Made by a program: the position numbers and the translations under genes | Notes under the pieces: generated by a model | Told to the model about the DNA's origin: nothing | The model's database searches: none | The model's input: only the letters and a program-made list of their open reading frames with translations | In this document: positions 1 through 4,668 of the stretch, in pieces | How the letters are laid out: each line of letters begins with the position of its first letter | Position numbering within the stretch: the stretch's first letter is position 1 | From: Litorimonas sp964490745 | GTDB lineage: Bacteria > Pseudomonadota > Alphaproteobacteria > Caulobacterales > Maricaulaceae | Reading direction: 5' to 3' | Assembly (NCBI GenBank): GCA_964490745.1 | Contig: CAZBDT010000155.1 | Coordinates: 1-5,103, forward strand | DNA length: 5,103 nt

Positions 1-6
1 TTTTGT

Positions 7-14
7 CCCCTCCC
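7..14 (-). promoter_or_regulatory. Strong ribosome binding site for a minus-strand gene starting at or beyond the left edge
   Basis: Read on the minus strand, the left end is CCTGGGAGGGGACAAAA. It contains GGGAGGGG (14 to 7), followed by six bases to the edge. This is a near-ideal Shine-Dalgarno at the right distance for a start codon just outside the window. A leftward gene divergent from the FliJ-like gene is therefore likely. Its identity cannot be seen. ctrA is a guess, because ctrA, fliJ/fliI-type genes and sciP are often near one another in alphaproteobacteria and this region is full of TTAA and GANTC sites. Confidence 0.5.
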
Positions 15-90
15 AGGCGAATCGCAGTCCCGGAAAACGCCGAGATATAGTTAATAGAACCTCTGAGTAGGGGCATTCCGTAAATCAAGT

Positions 91-108
91 GTTAACGACG
101 TTAACGTC
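91..108. promoter_or_regulatory. Overlapping palindromes with TTAAC units, candidate operator
   Basis: GTTAACGACGTTAAC (91-105) has 7-base arms GTTAACG/CGTTAAC around a single A. It overlaps GACGTTAACGTC (97-108), a perfect 12-base palindrome. Two TTAAC units are thus 9 bases apart, almost one helical turn, and would lie on nearly the same DNA face. TTAAC is the CtrA half-site, but the N5 gap differs from the usual N7, so another dimeric regulator is equally possible. Confidence 0.45.
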
Positions 109-238
109 TTTGTCATCGACATGCAGAACGCAATTTTCAGATTCGGTCCCGAAACGATGTTAAGGATAGGAAAATATGTGTTTCATACCTGCTTAACCAC
201 GCTCTTTCACCGAACCGTAAACTTAATGCTCTATTTAA

Positions 239-292
239 TTTTGGAGTGGTGAGGCGAGCTCACGGAGAAAACTCCGGTGTTGGCCTCCAAAA
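239..292 (+). other. Branched inverted-repeat structure upstream of the FliJ-like gene
   Basis: The outer arms TTTTGGAG (239-246) and CTCCAAAA (285-292) are perfectly complementary. They enclose two directly adjacent hairpins: GTGAG/CTCAC (249-253 with 259-263, 5-base loop) and GGAG/CTCC (264-267 with 272-275, AAAA loop). As RNA this would be a small three-way junction. The GGAG and CTCC elements can also swap partners (243-246 with 272-275, 264-267 with 285-288), so two exclusive folds are possible. It ends 47 bases before the chosen start at 340 and could be a structured 5' leader, a small RNA or simply a DNA inverted repeat. No covariation evidence is available. Confidence 0.35.
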
Positions 293-329
293 GTGAGCAG
301 GACGGGTATTAGGTGATACCTATCATGGT

Positions 330-335
330 GGAGAG
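330..335 (+). promoter_or_regulatory. Ribosome binding site that sets the start of the FliJ-like gene
   Basis: GGAGAG stands 4 bases (GGAG core 6 bases) before ATG 340. The frame stays open upstream with GTG 313 and ATG 325, but neither has a comparable site, and the extra nine residues (including Pro and His) are unlike the family's N-terminus. This supports the start at 340. Confidence 0.7.
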
Positions 336-339
336 ACAT

Positions 340-714
340 ATGGCGAGTAGAAGCGAACGCAGCATCGCGAAAACGCGGTTTCAGATTGAAGACCTGCAAA
401 AACGTATTGCTGTATTAGAGGCGACGCGTGAGGATTTGGAACGTCAAATTCGAAAATTGAATGACAGCGTGCCTGAGGACGAAGTCGACGCCAATGCGCA
501 AAAAGATGGCTATGTCGCCTATGGTAGCTACGCACAATCCGTAATTGCCCGCAAAGAGAATTTACGTCGCACATTGGGCGATATTGGCGCGCAGAGCAGC
601 CAATTGGCAGATCAGCTAAAAGTCTCGATAAGCGCTCTGGATAGTTATGAGCGGATCAAAGCGCGCGCCATGGCAGAAAAGGCTGAAAGAGCGATGCGAC
701 GTAAAAGCGGCTAA
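340..714 (+). CDS. fliJ: FliJ-like flagellar export chaperone (alphaproteobacterial type)
   Basis: A 124-residue, highly charged, nearly all-helical protein beginning MASRSERS. It has two heptad-rich stretches, about residues 8-45 (QIEDLQKRIAVLEATREDLERQ) and 70-115, separated by the segment DANAQKDGYVAYGSYAQSVIARKENL. This plan of helix, acidic linker, Y-x-x-YA-x-x-x-x-x-RK-x-NL, helix matches the short FliJ proteins of alphaproteobacteria. FliJ is the cytoplasmic coiled-coil stalk of the flagellar type III export ATPase (FliI/FliH) and helps hand substrates to FlhA. It is somewhat shorter than enterobacterial FliJ (about 147 residues). fliI is usually the partner gene, yet here the gene stands alone behind a long control region and ends in its own terminator. 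Family assignment rests on pattern similarity, since coiled coils carry few diagnostic residues; a generic coiled-coil protein is the alternative. Confidence 0.72.
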   Translation: MASRSERSIAKTRFQIEDLQKRIAVLEATREDLERQIRKLNDSVPEDEVDANAQKDGYVAYGSYAQSVIARKENLRRTLGDIGAQSSQLADQLKVSISALDSYERIKARAMAEKAERAMRRKSG

Positions 715-740
715 CGCTTTCAAAATATCTAATCTTCAAG

Positions 741-766
741 CGGCTTTCAATGGAGGGCCGTTTTTT
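741..766 (+). terminator. Rho-independent terminator of the FliJ-like gene
   Basis: CGGCTTTC (741-748) pairs with GGAGGGCCG-type bases (753-760) in an 8-base-pair stem with two G-U pairs and an AATG loop. Six T residues (761-766) follow at once. The T-run reaches into the stop codon of the convergent antiporter gene (765-767), so the two genes share almost no spacer. On the minus strand the hairpin has no T-tract after it, so it should work for rightward transcripts. A second small hairpin AAAGCG/CGCTTT (704-709 with 715-720) spans the stop codon. Confidence 0.82.
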
Positions 767-2018
767 ATGCCGTGTTCTCTTCACCGAGTTCCATAAAATG
801 ATCCGCCAATGTCCCGTGAATAATGACTGACAGCAGGATTGTTAAGCCTGCAATGCGCCAAACGGACTCAATGCCGTCGATCTGGGCATGGCTTTGGGCA
901 TAGGCGATATAGAAAATCGATCCCATGCCGCGAATGCCGAAGAAACTCACTTTCAGCCGATCCCGCCAATCCCCGCAAGTGCGCAGCATTGAGATAAAGG
1001 CAATAACGGGGCGCACAATGAAGATAATCGCGAGGGCTATTGCCAAATCTGTCCATGTCCATTGGGACCATAATTCAGCGCCAATATAGGCCCCGAACCA
1101 AAGCAGTAAGATGGCCATTAATACGACTTCAATTTGATCAGCAGAATTATGTGCCATATGTTCATAAGGCTCGGCGCTGGTGTTCTGTGAGAATACGAGT
1201 CCGGCGCGCGCCGCAACGAAAACGGATAAAAATCCATATCCATTTACAAATTCTGCGAAGCCGTAAGCAATAAAAGTAGCGGATAACAATACGATAACCG
1301 GATTGCCCCGTTCATTTGTTGCATCGCCTAACGGACCGAATAAGATTTTTGTTGTTAACCAACCACAGGCAATACCGACAAAAATGCCCGCTCCAGTCCG
1401 GTATATCGCATCGTAAAGCAGCCATTGAGTCCAATTAAAGTCGCTAACGCTTACAACGCCTGCGAGGCCAATTGCGAGCCAAACAAAGGGGAAGGCTAAG
1501 CCGTCATTTAACCCGGCTTCAGATGTAAGCGCGACCCGCGCACCATCTTGCTTTTTCCCCGGCCCGCCGACTTGAACGGCCCGCGCCAAAACAGGATCAG
1601 TTGGCGCAAGAGAGGCTCCGAGTAATACAGCCGCGGCAATGCTGAGTCCTGCAATTTGCCACCCCAAAAGAAATATAGCGACAATCGTCAAAGGCATAGC
1701 AATGCCGATCAAGCACCAGCTGGGGATCCATCTCCGCCAATTTGTGCCGACATCTATCGCGAGGCCCGCTCCCGCTAAACTAATGATCACGATGATTTCT
1801 GAAACACGTTCTATGATGAGGACGGCAAGTTCCCCGCTCATAGGTGTTAAAAGCGGTAGGCCAATTTTGGCCATCAACATGCCCACTAAAATATAGAGGA
1901 TTGGAATGTTGATAAAACGCCTATTTTTAAAGGCGGGGCGGACCGACATCACTAAAAGAGACAGCCCAATCAATGAGTAATAAAAGGCCGTCTTATGTTC
2001 GAGTATGATTTGGTCCAT
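765..2018 (-). CDS. CPA1-family Na+(K+)/H+ antiporter, NhaP-like
   Basis: A 417-residue polytopic inner-membrane protein with about 12 hydrophobic segments. It should exchange cytoplasmic Na+ or K+ for protons and so serve pH and salt homeostasis. Diagnostic residues are visible: LGASLAPTDPVLA with T140-D141-P142 in the unwound-helix region, and SEAGLNDGLAFPF with the E167 and N171-D172 pair typical of electroneutral CPA1 exchangers (CPA2/NhaA types have DD). An intramembrane arginine sits in FIVRPV (R336), and GIRGMGSIFY (361-370) matches the CPA1 GxRG segment near the last helices. The soluble C-terminal tail is very short (about 12 residues), so there is no TrkA-type regulatory domain. Start ATG 2018 follows AAGGGAAG with a 4-base spacer. 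It stands alone, converges on the FliJ-like gene, and has a candidate general-stress promoter just upstream. Which cation it carries cannot be told from sequence. Confidence 0.88.
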   Translation of the reverse strand: MDQIILEHKTAFYYSLIGLSLLVMSVRPAFKNRRFINIPILYILVGMLMAKIGLPLLTPMSGELAVLIIERVSEIIVIISLAGAGLAIDVGTNWRRWIPSWCLIGIAMPLTIVAIFLLGWQIAGLSIAAAVLLGASLAPTDPVLARAVQVGGPGKKQDGARVALTSEAGLNDGLAFPFVWLAIGLAGVVSVSDFNWTQWLLYDAIYRTGAGIFVGIACGWLTTKILFGPLGDATNERGNPVIVLLSATFIAYGFAEFVNGYGFLSVFVAARAGLVFSQNTSAEPYEHMAHNSADQIEVVLMAILLLWFGAYIGAELWSQWTWTDLAIALAIIFIVRPVIAFISMLRTCGDWRDRLKVSFFGIRGMGSIFYIAYAQSHAQIDGIESVWRIAGLTILLSVIIHGTLADHFMELGEENTA

Positions 2019-2044
2019 TTTGCTTCCCTTAGCTCATCAGGACT

Positions 2045-2069
2045 AACCACTTAGAAACATCGGAGTTCC
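2045..2069 (-). promoter_or_regulatory. Candidate EcfG (general stress response) promoter for the antiporter
   Basis: On the minus strand GGAAC (2069-2065) is followed after 17 bases by GTT (2047-2045). The alphaproteobacterial EcfG/SigT consensus is GGAAC-N16-17-cGTT; here the base before GTT is G, not C, the only mismatch. The -10 element lies 27 bases before ATG 2018, leaving a short leader that still holds the ribosome binding site. Position, spacing and orientation all fit. The neighbouring ECF sigma factor could also use such a GGAAC-type -35. Confidence 0.55.
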
Positions 2070-2091
2070 AAGGGATTGATCATGATGCAGC

Positions 2092-2138
2092 GCTTATATC
2101 CAAAAAATCGGCGAAGATCGAAAATAGTTTGGATAAGC
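2092..2138. repeat. Inverted repeat between the membrane-protein gene and the antiporter promoter
   Basis: GCTTA-TA-TCCAAA (2092-2104) and TTTGGATAAGC (2128-2138) are complementary over 11 pairs with a 2-base bulge. The 23-base A-rich interval may close further through TCG/CGA. Read on the minus strand it lies about 40 bases past the end of the 92-residue gene and could slow or end that transcript, but no T-run follows the stem. It is a weak terminator candidate or a protein site. Confidence 0.35.
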
Positions 2139-2178
2139 AAAATGAAATTTGGGGTATTTAGTTTCCGGATTCGCTCTC

Positions 2179-2457
2179 TTAGCTGTCCTCGCCTTCAACC
2201 CATTCGTAAAGGTCCGCAAAGCCTGATCCATCGGCAATTTGTTCCCAATTCACATCAGGCTCGGCTGTGGGTTGAACATAGAACAGCGCAGCCATGACCG
2301 CCATAGCTGCCAGTCCTGTGAGCGCATACCAAGGTCGGCGAGAGACCGTGTCATTTGCAGGCTCGACAGTGTCCGCCGCTGACAAAATACGCTTGGATAA
2401 ATCCGCCCGAACGCTAGGCGCTTGATTTTCATTAAGAAGGTGTTCGAGCTCTGTCAT
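2179..2457 (-). CDS. Small single-pass membrane protein, putative anti-sigma factor
   Basis: A 92-residue protein. Residues 1-30 (MTELEHLLNENQAPSVRADLSKRILSAA) form a probable amphipathic cytoplasmic helix pair. Residues 31-42 are polar and end in SRRP. Residues 43-61 (WYALTGLAAMAVMAALFYV) are one membrane helix. Residues 62-92 are an acidic tail with D, E and aromatic residues, predicted outside. The positive charges before the helix favour an N-in orientation. Its ATG overlaps the sigma factor stop as ATGA and no good ribosome site precedes it, so translation is probably coupled to the sigma gene. Coupling with an ECF gene and this topology are classic for an anti-sigma factor. The sequence contains no His or Cys in the HxxxCxxC arrangement of zinc anti-sigma domains, so it would be a non-zinc type. 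Function is inferred mainly from context. Confidence 0.6.
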   Translation of the reverse strand: MTELEHLLNENQAPSVRADLSKRILSAADTVEPANDTVSRRPWYALTGLAAMAVMAALFYVQPTAEPDVNWEQIADGSGFADLYEWVEGEDS

Positions 2458-3044
2458 TGTCTTAAACTTTCTTTCTCAGGCAGTAACGTCGTTTTTAAAT
2501 TTGCCTTCGCGCGCGAGAGCAAGCTCTCATATGCTTTTTGTTTGAGTCCCAGAGTGGCCGCCCCGTCTTTCTGACTGAGATGCTGGTAATAGCTTAGCAC
2601 GAGCGCGGCGCGTTGGCGTTCCGGCAAAGTCAGGATTGCGTTTTGAACGCGAATGGCGGTTTCACTTCTGACAAGCTCAAGATCAGCGCGTGCGCTTTGG
2701 TCGATTTGCTCCGGCGGTAGGTCCGTATAAATGGGACGCTTTCGCCGTTTTTCATCAATGCAAAGCCGTGTTGCCACGCGCCGTAACCATGTCAGGATGG
2801 TTGCGCCACCTGTATCCGTCCAAGATGGAGCGGTTTGCCAAAATCGCAGAAATGTCTCTTGCGCAATATCCTCAGCTTGAGATCGATCCCCTGTCATATG
2901 CCAGGCTAGCCCATGCACACGATTGAGGTGTCGGTCCATCAGTTGCGATAAAGCCGCGGGACGTCCTGCCCGTAAATCAGGCAGAAGGTCGATATCAGGA
3001 TCTTGAGCCAAATGCCGGTTATTTCTGACCGCGCTTTTTACCAC
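2454..3044 (-). CDS. ECF-family RNA polymerase sigma factor
   Basis: About 196 residues. Region 2 lies at roughly residues 38-104: RHLNRVHGLAWHMTGDRSQAEDIAQETFLRFW carries the hallmark D-I-A-Q-E-T-F (59-65), and TWLRRVATRLCIDEKRRKRP is region 2.3/2.4 for -10 contact. Region 4 (140-184) begins LPERQRAALVLSYY and ends YESLLSRAKANLK, the usual -35 recognition helix-turn-helix. The turn LSQKDGAATLGL is atypical where LSxxEIAxxLG is common. It directs RNA polymerase to a special regulon, presumably including its own operon. The frame is open to GTG 3071, but GTG 3044 has AAGGA five bases ahead and is preferred, giving a 26-base overlap with the end of the EF-hand gene. A TTG at 3011 is also possible. 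The stop overlaps the next start as ATGA. The subgroup cannot be assigned here. Confidence 0.9.
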   Translation of the reverse strand: MVKSAVRNNRHLAQDPDIDLLPDLRAGRPAALSQLMDRHLNRVHGLAWHMTGDRSQAEDIAQETFLRFWQTAPSWTDTGGATILTWLRRVATRLCIDEKRRKRPIYTDLPPEQIDQSARADLELVRSETAIRVQNAILTLPERQRAALVLSYYQHLSQKDGAATLGLKQKAYESLLSRAKANLKTTLLPEKESLRQ

Positions 3045-3633
3045 GTTTTCCTTTGCGTTTACGGCCTTCACCTTTGGTCAGGACACCGTCACCATTGGCA
3101 TCCATGCGCGCAAAGAGACGTTCAGAAACCGCCATATGCTCGTCCATGGAGACCATGCCGTCGCCATTCGCGTCCACTTTCGGGCGGTCTTTACGGCGTT
3201 CTTTTTTGCCTTCGCGTTTGGCTTTTCGCTCCGCATTCATGACCGTACGTTCTGCGTCACTTAACTCGCCGTCCAAATTCGTATCGAATTTTTGCATGAT
3301 TTTCTCACGCCGGGCTTGCTTTTTGCCCTTACGCTTCTCGCCGCGCGCACTGACTTCGTCTTTAGACAAAAGTCCGTCATCATTTGCATCCAGCTTTTCA
3401 AACCGTCTGTCTTTACGATTTTCGCGCTTGGCTTGACGGTGGGCTTTGCGCTCGTCTTGGCTTAACAAACCATCATTATTTGTATCCGCTGCAAAAAATT
3501 TGGATTGTGCAGCTTGGGTGAATTCAGCCTTAGTGACTTCGCCGTCCTGATTGAGGTCAGCTTTCGGTCCGGCCGCAATTAAGAGGGCTGCACCAGATGC
3601 GATCATCGCCGCGCTTAATAGTCTGTGTTTCAT
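3019..3633 (-). CDS. Secreted protein with six EF-hand calcium loops and basic linkers
   Basis: A 204-residue protein. Residues 1-22 (MKHRLLSAAMIASGAALLIAAG) form a signal peptide, so it probably acts in the periplasm or outside; a cleavage near 21-22 is likely. Six canonical D-x-[DN]-x-DG loops with Glu at position 12 follow: 26-37, 50-61, 82-93, 117-128, 154-165 and 178-189. All keep their ligand residues, so Ca2+ binding is likely. Between loops 2-5 and at the C-terminus (190-204) the linkers are extremely rich in Lys and Arg, unlike calmodulin-type proteins. The site GGAG (3644-3641) stands 7 bases before ATG 3633; an ATG one codon earlier (3636) is the alternative. It is the first gene of an overlapping operon with the ECF sigma factor and a membrane protein, which suggests a role as cation sensor, buffer or regulated output. 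The first two choices are inference. Confidence 0.85.
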   Translation of the reverse strand: MKHRLLSAAMIASGAALLIAAGPKADLNQDGEVTKAEFTQAAQSKFFAADTNNDGLLSQDERKAHRQAKRENRKDRRFEKLDANDDGLLSKDEVSARGEKRKGKKQARREKIMQKFDTNLDGELSDAERTVMNAERKAKREGKKERRKDRPKVDANGDGMVSMDEHMAVSERLFARMDANGDGVLTKGEGRKRKGKRGKKRGQK

Positions 3634-3722
3634 CATGTGTCTCCAATATGAGCGTCTTACACATTCATACACGGACAGGCATGAAAAATCCTTCGCGAAA
3701 AAATTCAGTTATTTGAAAAGCG

Positions 3723-4457
3723 TTATGCGACCGCGCGACGATTGGCTCTTTCGCGAAGTGTCTCCAGCAATCTGCTCTCTAAATGCAGGTCATCTGAATG
3801 CCCTGCATAGGGCGGCGGGGCCCCTAAATGCTCTCGGATGGTTTCCGACAACATGAGGGCAGTTTCAACGGCGTCATTTTTGTCTCCGGTGGAGAGTATC
3901 AGCGGATCGAATTTCGGAGATTTCCGGCGCAGGGCATCCACCATCCAAAATGCGCGCATAAAGCGATCGCTTTGGGTTTGATAGGTCATGATGGAAATAT
4001 CAGAAGCCTGCCCCAGATGTATATGTGCGGTTTCGCATCCGGCTTTTGGGACCACAAAAACCCAGTCATATGAAAGCGACAGTGCGGCAATGACGCCAAG
4101 CGATTGGTCTAAGTCATTTTCGCCCAAGGCCCCTGCGGTGAAGTGCTCATTGGACGTGACGTAAAGCGCGTCTTTTTCTTTGGCTGTCCCATTTGTGAGA
4201 TCTGCCAAAGTTCGGGCATAGATTATTCCGGCCTTGTTCATAAGTGCGCCGTCAACCGCATCCAGTATCAAAACTGTTTCACCGAAGCTGGCAGCCTTAC
4301 GCCCCAATTTCAGTGCAAGGTCGATGGTTTCATCGCAATTGTCACAGGGGGTAAACAAACTGACAAGTCGACAGGCCGGTTCATATTCCGGTCTGCCCAA
4401 TTCTTCTGAACTCTGCTGATTTTCAAGCAGAGGGGATGTGTTTCTATATTGGGGCAT
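3723..4457 (-). CDS. MinD/FlhG-like P-loop-less ATPase homologue
   Basis: A 244-residue cytoplasmic protein. From residue 29 (CRLVSLFTP) to about 210 it follows the order of MinD/ParA/FlhG proteins. It has a first strand, a helix DLALKLGRKAASFG, strand TVLILDAVDG (62-70) with aspartates where the second catalytic segment lies, TLADL (83-87), strand YDWVFVVPKAG (130-140) in the Walker B-like position, then DISIMTYQTQSDRFMRAFWMVDALRRK as in the MinD aDxxxxVxxPxxxSxxxAY segment. The P-loop GKGGVGKT is absent: residues 36-46 read TPCDNCDETID instead, with a CxxC (C38, C41), and the usual acidic residue in YDxVxxD is V. It is thus probably a non-hydrolysing relative, perhaps a partner of a flagellar or polarity ATPase. 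Start ATG 4457 follows GGAAGGG. Its place beside sciP hints at flagellar work. Fold assignment is moderate and function unknown. Confidence 0.6.
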   Translation of the reverse strand: MPQYRNTSPLLENQQSSEELGRPEYEPACRLVSLFTPCDNCDETIDLALKLGRKAASFGETVLILDAVDGALMNKAGIIYARTLADLTNGTAKEKDALYVTSNEHFTAGALGENDLDQSLGVIAALSLSYDWVFVVPKAGCETAHIHLGQASDISIMTYQTQSDRFMRAFWMVDALRRKSPKFDPLILSTGDKNDAVETALMLSETIREHLGAPPPYAGHSDDLHLESRLLETLRERANRRAVA

Positions 4458-4620
4458 GCTGCCCTTCCAAATTCGCCTAATACCATTCGGGTCTTTGCCC
4501 GTTTATGAATATAACCTAACAGAGGCAGACTAAGGTTTGACGAAGAAGCGTGGTAAATTTGGATTAATTTCGGCTTGCGAAAGACTTAATTTTATCATTC
4601 GCTGCCTATGTTGAAGTCAT
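4458..4620. promoter_or_regulatory. Intergenic region upstream of the MinD-like gene with one near-CtrA box
   Basis: No gene is seen. GTAA-ATTTGGA-TTAA at 4553-4567 (minus strand TTAA-N7-TTAC) matches the CtrA box with one mismatch, about 95 bases before the MinD-like start. A further TTAA lies at 4586-4589. A small CGGG/CCCG hairpin lies near 4489-4502. TATATT occurs on the minus strand about 55 bases before the start and could be a -10, but no matching -35 was found. Confidence 0.3.
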
Positions 4621-4645
4621 AAAAAAAGCCGCCACAAAGGACGGC
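4621..4645 (-). terminator. Rho-independent terminator of sciP
   Basis: On the minus strand GCCGTC and GGCGGC (4645-4640 with 4633-4628) form a 6-pair, GC-rich stem with one G-U pair and a 6-base loop. Seven T residues (4627-4621) follow. It lies 23 bases after the sciP stop codon and separates sciP from the MinD-like gene, so the latter probably needs its own promoter. Confidence 0.88.
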
Positions 4646-4668
4646 TCATCTACAATTTTTTCTTCGAC

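Larger units (their letters stand above)
1..312. promoter_or_regulatory. Intergenic control region between FliJ-like gene and a gene off the left edge
   Basis: No convincing gene is seen here on either strand. The stretch is rich in TTAA elements (51-54, 92-95, 101-104, 160-163, 193-196, 223-226, 235-238). One of them, TTAACCAC at 193-200, is close to the CtrA half-site TTAACCAT. No pair has the exact N7 spacing: 92/101 is N5 and 223/235 is N8. GANTC sites occur at 19-23 and 140-144, the latter inside the short inverted repeat TTCGG-TC-CCGAA (142-153). A palindrome cluster lies at 91-108 and a branched inverted repeat at 239-292. The layout suggests a shared promoter region for divergent genes under CtrA/CcrM-type control. 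That reading is inference from motifs; no -35/-10 pair stood out. Confidence 0.55.

Noticed and set aside
92..104. Standard CtrA box at the TTAA pair
   Set aside because: The gap between the TTAA units is 5 bases, not 7. It is kept only as a palindromic operator candidate.
223..238. CtrA box TTAA-N8-TTAA upstream of the FliJ-like gene
   Set aside because: Spacing is off by one and the region is simply AT-rich; not called as a separate feature.
1040..1273. Plus-strand open frame inside the antiporter gene
   Set aside because: It is antisense to conserved transmembrane coding sequence and has no family features.
2076..2297. Plus-strand 73-codon open frame across the gap between the antiporter and the small membrane-protein gene
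   Set aside because: It overlaps the candidate promoter region and the coupled minus-strand gene. The basic, low-complexity product has no domain and no good ribosome site.
3053..3436. 127-codon plus-strand open frame opposite the EF-hand gene
   Set aside because: It is antisense to a gene with six intact EF-hand loops, a signal peptide and a ribosome site. Its Arg/Ser/Phe-rich product is the usual shadow of a Lys/Asp-rich gene.
3692..3712. TTCGCGAA followed by an A-run as a terminator between the MinD-like and EF-hand genes
   Set aside because: The palindrome leaves no loop, and on the minus strand the T-run comes before it, not after. Whether the MinD-like gene is transcribed into the EF-hand operon (86-90 base gap) stays open.
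3551..3856. 101-codon plus-strand open frame across the gap before the EF-hand gene
   Set aside because: It covers the signal peptide, the promoter gap and the end of the MinD-like gene in antisense. Its product shows no recognisable domain.
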